From the NCBI RefSeq assembly GCF_050943825.1, contig NZ_JBMNPX010000006.1, positions 82,780 to 146,779 of the forward strand: a DNA stretch of 64,000 nucleotides, given 5' to 3'. A program made the translations under genes and the position numbers. This document shows positions 15,605-24,317 of this stretch, in pieces. The number at the start of each line of letters is the position of its first letter. Position 1 is the first letter of the stretch. The notes beneath the pieces are model-generated. The model had not been told where the DNA came from and made no database searches. It was given only the letters and a program-made list of their open reading frames with translations. The DNA comes from Pseudoflavonifractor sp050943825 (GTDB lineage: Bacteria > Bacillota > Clostridia > Oscillospirales > Oscillospiraceae).

Positions 15605-16447
15605 TTACTCCACAATGTCAAAATCGGTGATGACAAACACCTGCTGCAGGTTGTTCAGGTCGGCGGAGGGGGTGATGATGGCGTACCGGGTCATGCCTGA
15701 GTCGTCGGTGTGGACGGTATCCACGGTCCCTACCAGCAGCCCAGCCGGGTACACGCCGCCCCGGCCGGAGGTGAGCACCTCATCCCCGGACACCAGGTCG
15801 GTGTTCTCGGGCAGGTAGCTCAGCTTCAGCTTGCCCTCCCCCATGAGGGCAAAGTCGCCCTCCAGGATGGCGGCGGTGTCGGTGCGGGCCAGGATGCCGC
15901 CCATCTCAGTGTCGGTGTCGATGATGGTGGTGACGGTGGCCCAGTTGAGCCCCACCGTGGTGACCACCCCCACCAGATTGCCGTACTGATCAATGACGCA
16001 GTCCTCGGCGGAAATGCCCATGTTCTCCCCCTTGCTGATGGTGAAGGTGGAGTACCAGTTGGTGGACTCCACGGCGGTGACCGTGGCCGACTCCAGCGTC
16101 AGGTCCTTCCGCTGCTCCCGCAGGCCCAGCAGGCTGCGCAGCCGCTCGTTCTCCCGGCTGTCGGCCTCGGCCTGGCGGACCTTCTCCTCCATCTCGGAAA
16201 TCTGAATTTTCAGCTGCTCGTTCTCCTCCACCAGCTGGTCGTACTGGAAGGCGTAGTCGTACACGCCCTCCACCCAGCCCACAAAGCCGTTGATGCCGTT
16301 GCGCACGGGCGTGGTGACAAAGCCCACGGCGCTGGCGATGGGGTTGGCCGTGCCGCCCAGAAGGACGGAGGTCACCAGCGTAATGAGGGCCAGCAGCACC
16401 GCGATAATGAGAATGAGCACGCCGTTATGGCGGAAAAAGTCTTTCAA
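15605..16447 (-). CDS. mreC: Rod shape-determining protein MreC
   Basis: One N-terminal membrane helix (about 8-30), a coiled coil (about 65-105, EENEQLKIQISEMEEKVRQAE), then the two-barrel periplasmic-type domain with VTAVESTNWYSTFTISKG and GVVTTVGLNWATVTTIID. I choose TTG at 16447 (280 residues) because GGAGG stands five bases before it; GTG at 16459 in the same frame would put the Shine-Dalgarno inside the gene. It is the first of the mreC-mreD-mrdA genes; no mreB is adjacent. Confidence 0.93.
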   Translation of the reverse strand: MKDFFRHNGVLILIIAVLLALITLVTSVLLGGTANPIASAVGFVTTPVRNGINGFVGWVEGVYDYAFQYDQLVEENEQLKIQISEMEEKVRQAEADSRENERLRSLLGLREQRKDLTLESATVTAVESTNWYSTFTISKGENMGISAEDCVIDQYGNLVGVVTTVGLNWATVTTIIDTDTEMGGILARTDTAAILEGDFALMGEGKLKLSYLPENTDLVSGDEVLTSGRGGVYPAGLLVGTVDTVHTDDSGMTRYAIITPSADLNNLQQVFVITDFDIVE

Positions 16448-16507
16448 AGCAACCTCCACCCGCGTTCAAGCGGGTCTTTCCAGCAGTTATGTCCTCAGAT
16501 GGGTTTC

Positions 16508-17098
16508 TTACCTCTGGGCGGCCAGTTTGAGGCAGTCCACCCCGAAGCGGGAGAGCATGCCGCTCAGGCGGCATACCGGCAGGCCCATCACGTTGTAGTA
16601 GTCGCCGCTGATGCCCTGGATGAGCAGAGCGCCGTATCCCTGGATGCCGTAGGCGCCGGCCTTGTCCATGGGCTCGCCGGTGGCGATATAGTCCTCAATC
16701 TCCCGCTCGCTCAGCTCGCGGAAGGTGACGTCGGTGACCTCGTGGGCGGTCTGCTTTTCCCCGCCACGGCACACGGTGACGCCGGTGTACACCTGATGGC
16801 GCACGCCGGATAGGGCGGAGAGCATCTTGAAGGCGTCCAGCTCGTCGGCAGGCTTGCCCAGTACGGCCCCCTCCAGGGCCACCACCGTGTCGGCGGCGAT
16901 GACGATGGCGTCCTCTCCCACCTTGCCGGCCACAGCGGCCGCCTTCTCGGCGGACAGGCGGCGGACCAGCTCCTCGGGGGGCAGGCCGTGGAAGGCGCTC
17001 TCGTCCACATTGGGAGAGATGGTCTCAAAGTCCCGGATGCCCATCCGCTCCAGCAGTTCCTTCCGCCGGGGGGACTGGGACGCGAGAATAATCTTCAT
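16508..17098 (-). CDS. maf: Maf-family nucleoside triphosphate pyrophosphatase
   Basis: 196 residues with the Maf signature SQSPRRKELLERMG at 8-21, the FETISPNVDES loop, IVIAADTVVALEG and GVTVCRGGEKQTAHEVTDVTFRELSEREI. These enzymes hydrolyse non-canonical or modified pyrimidine NTPs (dTTP/UTP class) and often sit beside mreBCD, as here. It starts 16 bases after dut, behind AAAAAGGAG. Confidence 0.95.
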   Translation of the reverse strand: MKIILASQSPRRKELLERMGIRDFETISPNVDESAFHGLPPEELVRRLSAEKAAAVAGKVGEDAIVIAADTVVALEGAVLGKPADELDAFKMLSALSGVRHQVYTGVTVCRGGEKQTAHEVTDVTFRELSEREIEDYIATGEPMDKAGAYGIQGYGALLIQGISGDYYNVMGLPVCRLSGMLSRFGVDCLKLAAQR

Positions 17099-17114
17099 GT
17101 TCTGATACTCCTTT

Positions 17115-17564
17115 TTACTTTCCGGTGGAGCCGAAGCCGCCCTGGCCCCGCTCGGTCTCGTCCAGGCTGTCGCACACCTCCAGCTGGGCCTGGACCACCG
17201 GCATCACCGCCAGCTGGGCGATGCGGTCGCCGGGGGCGACGGTGTAGGCCGTGTCGGACAGGTTGGTGAGGCCCACCCGGATCTCTCCCCGGTAGTCGCT
17301 GTCAATGACGCCCACACCGTTGGAGAGGGTGATGCCGTGCTTGATGCCCAGGCCGGAGCGGGCGAACACCAGGGCCACATACTCCGCGGAGGGCAGGGCG
17401 ATGGCGATGCCGGTGGGGATGGACACCAGGGCCCTGGGCTCCACCGTCACCGGCTCGTCCACGCAGGCGCACAGGTCCATGGCGGCCGCGCCGGCGCTGG
17501 CGTAAAAGGGCGCGGGGATCTCCTTCCCGATTTTCGGGGATACATACTTGATTTTCAGATTCAT
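17115..17564 (-). CDS. dut: dUTP diphosphatase
   Basis: 149 residues carrying all five trimeric dUTPase motifs: AGAAAMDLCA (1), ARSGLGIKHGI (2), GVIDSDYRGEIRVGL (3, with the catalytic Asp), GDRIAQLAV (4) and the C-terminal RGQGGFGSTGK arm (5). It hydrolyses dUTP to dUMP, keeping uracil out of DNA. The gene is next to maf, another nucleotide-sanitising enzyme, on the same strand. Confidence 0.97.
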   Translation of the reverse strand: MNLKIKYVSPKIGKEIPAPFYASAGAAAMDLCACVDEPVTVEPRALVSIPTGIAIALPSAEYVALVFARSGLGIKHGITLSNGVGVIDSDYRGEIRVGLTNLSDTAYTVAPGDRIAQLAVMPVVQAQLEVCDSLDETERGQGGFGSTGK

Positions 17565-17631
17565 ATTGCCTCCGGAGGGCTGCCGCCCTCATGTTTTGAT
17601 GTGTTTATTATACCCGGACAGTGGTTTCCCT

Positions 17632-19704
17632 TTACTCCACGTCCCGGTAGTACAGGCCTCTGGTGTACTCGCCGGGGGTCCAGTCACCCGTCCCCCGGTA
17701 CCGGGCAGCCACCCGGGCGCACTCGTCGGGGGTCTCGGTGGTGAACATGAGCCGCTGGGCCCACAGGCCGATGCGCTGATAGTCCCCCTGCCGGTCGGCC
17801 AGGAACAGTTTTTGGCAGTTGAGAAGCTCGTTGCGGCAGCCCGGCGCCTTCACCACCGGGAACTGCTTGCCCTTCCGGTCGGTGAGCAGGTTCTCGTTGT
17901 GGCAGTTGCAGCGGCCGGTCCGGTTCTTGATGACGCAGCTCTCCATGATCATGAGGGGCAGGCGGCCGTAGGTGATGAGCTCGGTGTCCATGGGCTTGGA
18001 GATGTCCCGCACCTGGGCCAGCTTCAGCTCAAAGGACAGGGCACAGGACACCAGACCCATCTTCTTGAGCTCCTTGAGGGCCTGGGCATTGTACACCTCC
18101 AGGCCGTAGTCGCCCCGAAGGGTGAAGCCCAGCTCTTTGGCGATGGGCAGCATGCCCAGGTTGCCCACCAGGGCGTCGGTGACTCCCAGCTCCCTGGCCT
18201 TCTCCAGCTGCTTGACCAGCTCGTCCCGCTCCCGGTCCCAGGCCACACGGGGCAGGGTGACGGCCACCCGGCCCTTGGCCAGCTCCACGGTCTCCGGGTG
18301 GGTGTACAGCTCACCGGCGGGCACATAGACCAGCGTGGGGTCCTGCTCCATCAGCGCGGCGGTGACCTGCTCGGCCTTGAGGACGGACACGGTCAGCTCG
18401 GGGGCCTCCTTCCGGTTGTTGTACCGGGCCCCGGGGTGGAACTCCCCGCTGCGCCGCTCTGGCAGGGCCGTGCGCTGGCGGGACAGGTCCTCCAGCACCT
18501 CACGCCGCATGGCGTTGAGGGCGGACAGGGGCAGGGACAGCCCGTCCTCCACCAGGGCGCGCACCTTGTCGCAGCGGTAGGGGGTGCCGCCGGTCTTGGC
18601 CAGCTGCTCCTCCACCTGCTCGGTGGTGATGGCGCGGGTGCGGGCGGCCTCGGGTACGGGGCCCTTGACGGTGGCCACCCGGCCGGCGCTGTCCTCCACG
18701 CCCACCTGGGCGCTCTCGCCGGGACGGACCATGGCGTAGAAGGTGACGGGCACACGGGGATTCTCCCGCTGGTACATGGCCCGTGCCTGGGCAAAGAGCT
18801 CCTTGGGCTCCCTGGTCTCCTCACGGACGCCGAACATGTTGGGCCCCTGCTTGTCCAGATAGAACCCGTCGGTAAAGCCCTGGCGGGAGAAGGCGGCGGT
18901 GAGCTGCTCAATCTCCTCCGGGGTGGGCTCCCGGTTCTCCCTGATGGCCTTGGCGTAGATGGAGATGACCACCGCCACGTACTCAGGCCGCTTCATGCGG
19001 CCCTCAATCTTCAGGCAGGCCACGCCCATCCGCTTGAGCTCCTGGATGTGACCGGCCATGGACATGTCCTTGAGGGACAGGGGGTTGCCGTCGGCCTTGC
19101 CGTTCCAGCCGTACTTGAGGCGGCAGGGCTGGGCGCACAGGCCACGGTTGCCCGACCGGCCGCCGATCATGGAGGACATGAAGCACTGGCCGGAGTAGCA
19201 CATGCACAGGGCGCCGTGGCCGAAGACCTCAATCTCAATGGGGGAATTCTGGCAGATGTAGGCGATCTGGTCCCGGGACAGCTCACGGGAGAGCACCACA
19301 CGGGTCATGCCCAGGTCGGCGCACAGCTTGACGCCGTCCAGGTTGTGGACGGTCATCTGGGTGGAGGCGTGGACGGGCAGGTCGGGTGAGGCCTGACGCA
19401 GCACCCGCAGCATGCCCAGGTCCTGGACCAGCACCGCATCCACGCCGATCTCTCCGGCCTCGGCGGCCAGCCGGGCGCCCTCGGGCATCTCCCGGTCGGT
19501 GAGCAGGGTGTTGAGGGTGAGGTACACCTTCACCCCCCGCAGATGGCAGTAAGAAACCGCCGCCGCAAATTCCTCCCGGGAGAAATTCTTCGCGTTGCGG
19601 CGGGCGTTAAAGTCACCGTATCCCATGTAGACCGCGTCTGCGCCGGCCTGTACGGCGGCGGTCACCGCCTCCATAGAGCCGGCGGGGGCCAGCAGTTCCA
19701 GCAT
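17632..19704 (-). CDS. U32 family peptidase / RlhA-like protein with DUF3656
   Basis: 690 residues from the ATG at 19704 (AAGGAGG ribosome site); a longer open frame reaching into zapA is an artefact. The N-terminal barrel begins LELLAPAGSMEAVTAAVQAGADAVYMG, and the U32 signature EVFGHGALCMCYSGQCFMSS with GNRGLCAQPCR supplies conserved cysteines. The middle collagenase-associated DUF3656 segment and a second barrel half (RNRTGRCNCHNENLLTD) follow. Relatives include RlhA, which hydroxylates C2501 of 23S rRNA, and UbiU/V, so an Fe-S or prephenate-dependent hydroxylase role is as likely as peptidase activity. Confidence 0.9.
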   Translation of the reverse strand: MLELLAPAGSMEAVTAAVQAGADAVYMGYGDFNARRNAKNFSREEFAAAVSYCHLRGVKVYLTLNTLLTDREMPEGARLAAEAGEIGVDAVLVQDLGMLRVLRQASPDLPVHASTQMTVHNLDGVKLCADLGMTRVVLSRELSRDQIAYICQNSPIEIEVFGHGALCMCYSGQCFMSSMIGGRSGNRGLCAQPCRLKYGWNGKADGNPLSLKDMSMAGHIQELKRMGVACLKIEGRMKRPEYVAVVISIYAKAIRENREPTPEEIEQLTAAFSRQGFTDGFYLDKQGPNMFGVREETREPKELFAQARAMYQRENPRVPVTFYAMVRPGESAQVGVEDSAGRVATVKGPVPEAARTRAITTEQVEEQLAKTGGTPYRCDKVRALVEDGLSLPLSALNAMRREVLEDLSRQRTALPERRSGEFHPGARYNNRKEAPELTVSVLKAEQVTAALMEQDPTLVYVPAGELYTHPETVELAKGRVAVTLPRVAWDRERDELVKQLEKARELGVTDALVGNLGMLPIAKELGFTLRGDYGLEVYNAQALKELKKMGLVSCALSFELKLAQVRDISKPMDTELITYGRLPLMIMESCVIKNRTGRCNCHNENLLTDRKGKQFPVVKAPGCRNELLNCQKLFLADRQGDYQRIGLWAQRLMFTTETPDECARVAARYRGTGDWTPGEYTRGLYYRDVE

Positions 19705-19743
19705 AGCGTCCTCCTTGTCTGTTCTTTTGTGTACAAATGAAAA

Positions 19744-19785
19744 GGGCCGCCGGTCCGCCGGAATCACTCCGCCGGAGGGCGGCCC
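19744..19785 (-). terminator. Terminator/attenuator between zapA and the U32 gene
   Basis: Very stable hairpin: GGGCCGCC and GGCGGCCC arms enclosing a second pairing CCGCCGGA/TCCGCCGG, followed on the minus strand by TTTTC. Confidence 0.8.
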
Positions 19786-19796
19786 CTCTGCGTTCA

Positions 19797-20114
19797 TTAC
19801 TTCTTCTGGTTCTGGAGCTTGAAGATCTCCCGCTTGGCCTCGGACAGCTCCATCTTCAGCTTGGTGGCCTCCTCCAGGTACTCCTTGAGCTGGCGGCGCA
19901 GGTTCTCGCTGGCCTCCACCTCTTTGAAGTACTCGTCGGCGATGTTGACGGCGGTGAGCACCGCGCCGTCCACCAGAGAGACCCGGGCGCCCTCCAGCAC
20001 CTGCTTCATCTGGGTGTCCACATGCTGCGCCACCTTCTCCACATAGCCCTGCTCCTCGGTGGCCACAAGGGTATACTCCTGTCCGGCAATGGTGACTGTG
20101 ACGCGGTTTTTCAT
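19797..20114 (-). CDS. zapA: Cell division protein ZapA
   Basis: 105 residues: N-terminal beta region KNRVTVTIAGQEYTLVATEEQGYVEKVAQHVDTQM (1-36) and a long C-terminal coiled coil from about 60 to the end. ZapA tetramers cross-link FtsZ filaments at the division site. It lies upstream of the U32 peptidase gene with a strong hairpin between, so the two are probably only partly co-transcribed. Confidence 0.93.
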   Translation of the reverse strand: MKNRVTVTIAGQEYTLVATEEQGYVEKVAQHVDTQMKQVLEGARVSLVDGAVLTAVNIADEYFKEVEASENLRRQLKEYLEEATKLKMELSEAKREIFKLQNQKK

Positions 20115-20304
20115 GGCGACCCCTCCAACTGGTTGTTATCTCCATCCGCCCCAGGGGCGGACGTTCGGACCGACGAAATTCCCTCCGCAGGCAGTTTTCC
20201 CCTTGTCCGATTCTGTAAACTTCATTATAGCATATGCACAGGTTTTTTTGAATGAATTATTTATAAATTTTCCTGCTTCTCCTCGACCCATCCTGGGGCG
20301 GTTT

Positions 20305-20892
20305 TTACAGCCGCTCCAGGATGCCCCGGATCACCCCGGCGTGGGCCTCCTCATCTCCGGCCAGCTCCAGGTAGAGCTCCCGGAGGGCGCTGTCCCCGGT
20401 GCGCCCGGCGGCGGTACGGTAGGCCTCCGCACCCTTCCGTTCGGCCCAGTACCGCCGGCGCAGAATGGCCATCCAGCCCTCTTTGGGCAGCTCCGGCTCC
20501 GCCGGGGGCCAGAACTTCACCCCGGACAGCAGGAAATAGGCCGCCGACAGCCGTCCGGCGTGGCGGCGCTCATCGGCCGCCACCCCCATCAGCGCCCGGC
20601 CGTTCCCGCCGGGTATCCGCCGGGCCAGGGTCTGGTAGGTCCGCCAGTCGGACAGCTCGTCGGCGATAAAGGCCTGGAGCACCGCTCCGTCCCCACCGGA
20701 CTGCTCCGCCGGAACAGGGACCAGCTCCGCTTTCCGCTCTTCTGCGGGCTGGACTGCTGCCTGCTCCTCCTCCGAATAAAGCGTAAAGGGGCAGTCGGGC
20801 CGGTCCTCCGGCATCACCCGCCGCCAAACCCGCTCAAATACCTCCCGGTCCGCCCCGCACTGGCCGGGCCCCAGGCTGCTGTTCTCGCTCAT
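20305..20892 (-). CDS. Ferritin-like (rubrerythrin-type) domain protein
   Basis: 195 residues. Four-helix di-iron motifs are readable: ADELSDWRTYQTLARR (Glu in helix 1), GVAADERRHAGRLSAAYF (DExxH), YWAERKGAEAYRTAAGR (Glu in helix 3) and LAGDEEAHAGVIRGIL (DExxH). Residues 1-70 are a poorly conserved extension. It may bind iron or act as a peroxidase; no rubredoxin domain is present. The gene stands alone and is divergent from sufCB. Confidence 0.75.
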   Translation of the reverse strand: MSENSSLGPGQCGADREVFERVWRRVMPEDRPDCPFTLYSEEEQAAVQPAEERKAELVPVPAEQSGGDGAVLQAFIADELSDWRTYQTLARRIPGGNGRALMGVAADERRHAGRLSAAYFLLSGVKFWPPAEPELPKEGWMAILRRRYWAERKGAEAYRTAAGRTGDSALRELYLELAGDEEAHAGVIRGILERL

Positions 20893-20969
20893 AGACCGCT
20901 CCTCCTGTTATTTCAGCGTTTTCAGACCATACTATGCACCGGAAAGTAAAATTGCGACCCATTGAACTC

Positions 20970-20998
20970 TTGTTTTCCTAGCTAAATAGTGGTATAAC
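20970..20998 (+). promoter_or_regulatory. Promoter of sufCB
   Basis: TTGTTT (20970-20975), 17 bp, TATAAC (20993-20998). The transcript would have a leader of about 200 bases (21005-21207) in which I recognise no riboswitch or clear operator. The rest of the 20893-21207 gap holds no gene. Confidence 0.6.
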
Positions 20999-21207
20999 TA
21001 TATCCAGACTTGTCCAAACACTCTAGGCAGCACCGTGCAATTTGGCAAGAGAACTGGCTGAGTCATTTTGTCTCAAATGAAAGTTTGAAAATCGCCGGAA
21101 TACTGGATGTATTTCAAGATTTACAAACTGCACAGTTGGGGCAAAAGGGCCAGCCAGGGCCGCAGGCATAATTGTGCGGGATTGCCTCTACAAAGGAGTC
21201 AACATAT

Positions 21208-21945
21208 ATGTTGGAAATTCGCGATCTCCGCTATGAGGTGGATGACGGCGACCGTACCCTGGGCATTCTCCAGGGCATCAGCCTCACCATCCCCGAGCAC
21301 AAATTTATCGTGGTCACCGGCCCCAACGGCGGCGGCAAGACCACCCTGGCCAAGGCCATCATGGGCATTGTGGAGCCCACCGGCGGCCAGATCCTGTGGA
21401 ACGGCCAGGACGTGACCCATATGAGCATCACCGACCGGGCCCGGCTGGGCATCAGCTACGGCTTCCAGCAGCCCCCCCGGTTCAAGGGCCTGCGGGTGCG
21501 GGACCTGCTGTCCATGGCCGCCGGCAACGACAAGCTGACCCGGGACGAGGCCTGCCAGTATCTCACCCGCGTGGGCCTGTGCGCCAAGGACTACATCGAC
21601 CGCGAGGTGGACACCTCCCTCTCCGGCGGTGAGGTCAAGCGCATTGAGATCGCCACCATTCTGGCCCGCAAGTCCGGCCTGATGATCTTCGACGAGCCCG
21701 AGGCCGGCATTGACCTGTGGTCCTTTGCCCGGCTGACCGAGACCTTCCGGGACATCCACGACCGCCGGGACGCCACCCTCATCGTCATCTCCCACCAGGA
21801 GCGGATCATCGACCTGGCCGACGAGATCATCATGGTCTCCGGCGGCAAGATCGTCAAGCAGGGCCCCAAGGACCAGATTTTCCCCGAAATTCTGGCCAAC
21901 ACCATCTCCGGATGCAGCTATCTCACTGAGGGGGTGAAGGCATGA
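21208..21945 (+). CDS. sufC: Fe-S cluster assembly ATPase SufC
   Basis: 245-residue ABC ATPase: Walker A GPNGGGKT (38-45), Q-loop in YGFQQPPRFKGL, signature SLSGGEVKRIEIA (137-149), Walker B LMIFDEPEAGID and the H-loop ISHQER. SufC drives the SufB scaffold in the cytoplasm. The ATG at 21208 has AAAGGAG; an in-frame ATG at 21172 has no ribosome site. It overlaps the SufB-like gene by four bases (ATGA), and no sufD, sufS or sufU is present. Confidence 0.95.
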   Translation: MLEIRDLRYEVDDGDRTLGILQGISLTIPEHKFIVVTGPNGGGKTTLAKAIMGIVEPTGGQILWNGQDVTHMSITDRARLGISYGFQQPPRFKGLRVRDLLSMAAGNDKLTRDEACQYLTRVGLCAKDYIDREVDTSLSGGEVKRIEIATILARKSGLMIFDEPEAGIDLWSFARLTETFRDIHDRRDATLIVISHQERIIDLADEIIMVSGGKIVKQGPKDQIFPEILANTISGCSYLTEGVKA

Positions 21946-22859
21946 ACCAGGTAGATATTCAGCTCCTGCGTGAAATCGCAGACCTGGAGCGCACCCCCCA
22001 GGGTGCCTACAACATCCGCAAGAACGGCCAGCTGGAGAGCCGCTCCAACTCGGCCAACATCACCATTGAGTCCAAGAGCGACAAGCCGGGCATTGATATC
22101 CACATCGCCCCCGGCACCAAGCACGAGTCGGTCCACATCCCGGTTATCGTCACCCAGACCGGCCTGAAGGACCTGGTGTACAACGACTTCTATATCGGCG
22201 AGGACTGCGACGTGGACATTGTGGCCGGCTGCGGCATCCACAATTCCGGCTGCGAGACCGCCGAGCACGACGGCATCCACACCTTCTACGTGGGCAAGAA
22301 CGCCCGGGTGCGGTACGTGGAGAAGCACTACGGCGAGGGCGAGGGCACCGGTCAGCGCATCCTCAACCCCCAGACCGTGGTCTATCTGGAGGAGGGCGCC
22401 TTCATCCAGCTGGACACCACCCAGATCAAGGGCGTGGACTCCACCAAGCGTGAGACCAAGATTGTGGTGGGTCCCCATGCCGAGGCGGTGGTCAACGAGA
22501 AGCTGCTCACCCACGGCAGCCAGACCGCCGAGAGCGACATGGAGATCATCCTGGACGGCGAGGATGCCAGCGGCCGGGTTATCTCCCGCTCGGTGGCCCA
22601 GGACAGCTCCCAGCAGGTGTTCTACCCCCGCATGACGGGCAACGCCAAGTGCTTCGGCCATGTCCAGTGCGATTCCATCATCATGGGCGACGCCAAGATC
22701 TCCTCTATCCCCGCCATCTCCGCCAACCATGTGGACGCCCAGCTGGTCCACGAGGCGGCCATCGGCCGTATCGCCGGTGACCAGATCACTAAGCTGATGA
22801 CTCTGGGCCTCACCGAGGAGGAGGCGGAGGAGCGCATCCTCAACGGCTTCCTCCACTAA
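21942..22859 (+). CDS. sufB: SufB/SufD-like Fe-S scaffold, short form
   Basis: 305 residues, much shorter than E. coli SufB (about 495), lacking the N-terminal helical domain. It is made almost only of the parallel beta-helix (about 60-240: VDIVAGCGIHNSGCETAEHDGIHTFYVG...) and the C-terminal helical SufC-binding end (SANHVDAQLVHEAAIGRIAGDQITKLMTLGLTEEEAEE). Such two-gene systems are the minimal SUF (SMS) type, thought to be ancestral. Cysteines at GCGIHNSGC and the conserved His are candidate cluster ligands. A strong terminator follows. Confidence 0.92.
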   Translation: MNQVDIQLLREIADLERTPQGAYNIRKNGQLESRSNSANITIESKSDKPGIDIHIAPGTKHESVHIPVIVTQTGLKDLVYNDFYIGEDCDVDIVAGCGIHNSGCETAEHDGIHTFYVGKNARVRYVEKHYGEGEGTGQRILNPQTVVYLEEGAFIQLDTTQIKGVDSTKRETKIVVGPHAEAVVNEKLLTHGSQTAESDMEIILDGEDASGRVISRSVAQDSSQQVFYPRMTGNAKCFGHVQCDSIIMGDAKISSIPAISANHVDAQLVHEAAIGRIAGDQITKLMTLGLTEEEAEERILNGFLH

Positions 22860-22876
22860 TCTCTCATATATGCAAA

Positions 22877-22912
22877 GCGGGTCCCGGCGTATCGCCGGGA
22901 CCCGCTTTTTTT
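22877..22912 (+). terminator. Terminator of sufCB
   Basis: 13-bp perfect hairpin GCGGGTCCCGGCG / CGCCGGGACCCGC with a TAT loop and seven T's. Confidence 0.95.
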
Positions 22913-22914
22913 CT

Positions 22915-23412
22915 CTATTTGTCTCCCTGCTTCAGTGCCAGCTGACCGCCGCAGCGGCAGCGGTACCGCTCCGGGTGGAGCACCACGCTGGACGCCCTGG
23001 CCCGGACAAACTCCGCCCCGCAGCGGGTACACACCAGCACGTACCGGGCCGGCTTCTGCTCGGGCAGGCCCATGGCCTCCCAGGTGCCGGTGCGGGAGAT
23101 ATGGTAGCCCCACCGGGCGTTCATTCTGGCGGCATAGCCCTTCCACCGCTCCCCGTGGTTGCGGCAGCCCCGGCAGGTGTGGAGCACCTCGTGGGCCAAG
23201 ACCTCCGTCACTGCCTCCTCCCCCGCCGGCAGCAGCCGGGCGGAGATTTCGATGATATACCCGCCCGATACCGGGCGGCAGCAGCCCAGCCGGGCCACCG
23301 CACGGGCGTTGAGCCGGACGTGGGGGTCGATGCCCTCGGGCACCGGGATGCCCGCCGCCCTGGCCTGGGCAATCACCCGGACCAGCAGGGCGTCCATCTG
23401 ATGTTTCTCCAT
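22915..23412 (-). CDS. SprT-like metalloprotease-fold protein
   Basis: 165 residues from the ATG at 23412 (GGAGGAGGG upstream). The zincin motif is VLAHEVLHTC (His74, Glu75, His78) with a further His86 (CRNHGERW), followed by a C-terminal zinc ribbon (CTRCGAEF ... RCRCGGQL). SprT-like proteins are related to SPRTN, which digests DNA-protein crosslinks; the bacterial members are not well characterised. It converges on the sufCB terminator. Confidence 0.85.
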   Translation of the reverse strand: MEKHQMDALLVRVIAQARAAGIPVPEGIDPHVRLNARAVARLGCCRPVSGGYIIEISARLLPAGEEAVTEVLAHEVLHTCRGCRNHGERWKGYAARMNARWGYHISRTGTWEAMGLPEQKPARYVLVCTRCGAEFVRARASSVVLHPERYRCRCGGQLALKQGDK

Positions 23413-23479
23413 GTCCGTTCCCTCCTCCGCTGAGCTTTGGCCCCCATTATACCACTCCCCATGCCCCGGGAAAAGGCCC

Positions 23480-23508
23480 TTGCTTTTTTCCAGCCGTGCT
23501 GGTATAAT
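23480..23508 (+). promoter_or_regulatory. Promoter of the glycerol operon
   Basis: TTGCTT (23480-23485), 17 bp, TATAAT (23503-23508). Confidence 0.75.
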
Positions 23509-23628
23509 CAATCTTGCCAAAGGGCGGCATCTTGATTCCGTCTTACTTGTGCACAGTGTTGTGGAGAAGCGCAGGGTGGCTGAAGGCCGCTTTGCGCCCT
23601 TTTTATTTGGTTGAGAGGAGGGAGCGGA
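23509..23628 (+). promoter_or_regulatory. glpP leader with possible antitermination site
   Basis: Untranslated leader of about 110 bases ending in a GC-rich imperfect hairpin (GGGTGGC, then GGCCGCTTTGCGCCC) followed by five T's at about 23602-23606. GlpP antiterminators act on such leaders, so autoregulation of the operon is plausible; pairing is imperfect. Confidence 0.4.
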
Positions 23629-24198
23629 ATGGACGCACCGGCGCTGTTTGACCTGCTGGCCGACGGGCCGGTGATTGCCGCCGTGAAGAACGGGGAGGGT
23701 CTGTCCGCCGCCCTGGAGAGCAGTGTGCCGGTGGTCTTCCTCCTCTGTGGGGACATCCTCACCGTAGGAGAGGCCGCCGCCCGGTGTCACGCCGCAGGAA
23801 AAGCAGTGTTTGTCCACCTGGACCTGGTGGAGGGGCTTGCCCAAAAGGAGATTGCCGTGGACTTCATTGCCCGGAGCACAGAGGCCGACGGCGTCATCTC
23901 CACCCGCCCCGCCCTGACCCGCCGGGCCAGGGAGCTGGGCCTGCTGGCGGTGCAGCGGATTTTCCTGCTGGACTCCATGGCACTGCGCAACGTGGAGCGC
24001 CACTTTTCCCCCGACGCCGCCGACCTCATCGAGGTGCTGCCGGGGCTGATGCCCAAAATCATCCGCAAAATCTGCACCTCCACCGGCAAGCCGGTCATCG
24101 CCGGCGGGCTCATCTCCGACAAGGAGGATGTGACCGGTGCTCTGGGCGCGGGAGCTATGGCGGTCTCCAGCACCAACCCGGCGGTGTGGAACATGTAG
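23629..24198 (+). CDS. glpP: Glycerol-3-phosphate-responsive antiterminator GlpP
   Basis: 189 residues, a TIM-barrel-like RNA-binding protein: PVIAAVKNGEGLSAALESSVPVVFLLCGDI, AGKAVFVHLDLVEGLAQKEIAVDFI, ADGVISTRPALTRRARELGLLAVQRIFLLDS, and the phosphate-binding KPVIAGGLISDKEDVTGALGAGAMAVSSTN. In B. subtilis GlpP binds leader RNA of glp genes when glycerol-3-phosphate is present and blocks termination. It is the first gene of the glycerol operon; a strong terminator immediately follows it, ahead of the dehydrogenase genes. The start at 23629 has GAGAGGAGGG upstream. Confidence 0.95.
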   Translation: MDAPALFDLLADGPVIAAVKNGEGLSAALESSVPVVFLLCGDILTVGEAAARCHAAGKAVFVHLDLVEGLAQKEIAVDFIARSTEADGVISTRPALTRRARELGLLAVQRIFLLDSMALRNVERHFSPDAADLIEVLPGLMPKIIRKICTSTGKPVIAGGLISDKEDVTGALGAGAMAVSSTNPAVWNM

Positions 24199-24242
24199 TT
24201 CTGCCCATTTGAACTGAATATCTCCCGTTGTTTCATGAGATT

Positions 24243-24300
24243 GAGAGCGAAACAGGGCCTGTCCCCGGCTGGGGACGGCTTTGTCTCGCTCTTTTTGTTT
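24243..24300 (+). terminator. Internal terminator between glpP and the dehydrogenase genes, probable GlpP target
   Basis: Hairpin with arms GAGCGA (24245-24250) / TCGCTC (24286-24291), ACA/TGT, and inner GTCCCC (24261-24266) / GGGGAC (24271-24276), followed by TTTTTGTTTTG. It lies in the leader of the next gene, where readthrough would depend on GlpP. Confidence 0.75.
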
Positions 24301-24317
24301 TGTCAGGAGGGATTTCT

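Noticed and set aside
17632..20145. 837-residue form of the U32 peptidase
   Set aside because: The extra N terminus is an out-of-frame reading through zapA and a terminator; ATG at 19704 has a good ribosome site and starts the conserved domain.
20893..21207. Riboswitch or sufR operator ahead of sufC
   Set aside because: Only a promoter is clear; no conserved palindrome or aptamer seen.
22915..24003. 362-residue form of the SprT-like protein
   Set aside because: The N-terminal half is an antisense reading of glpP and its leader.
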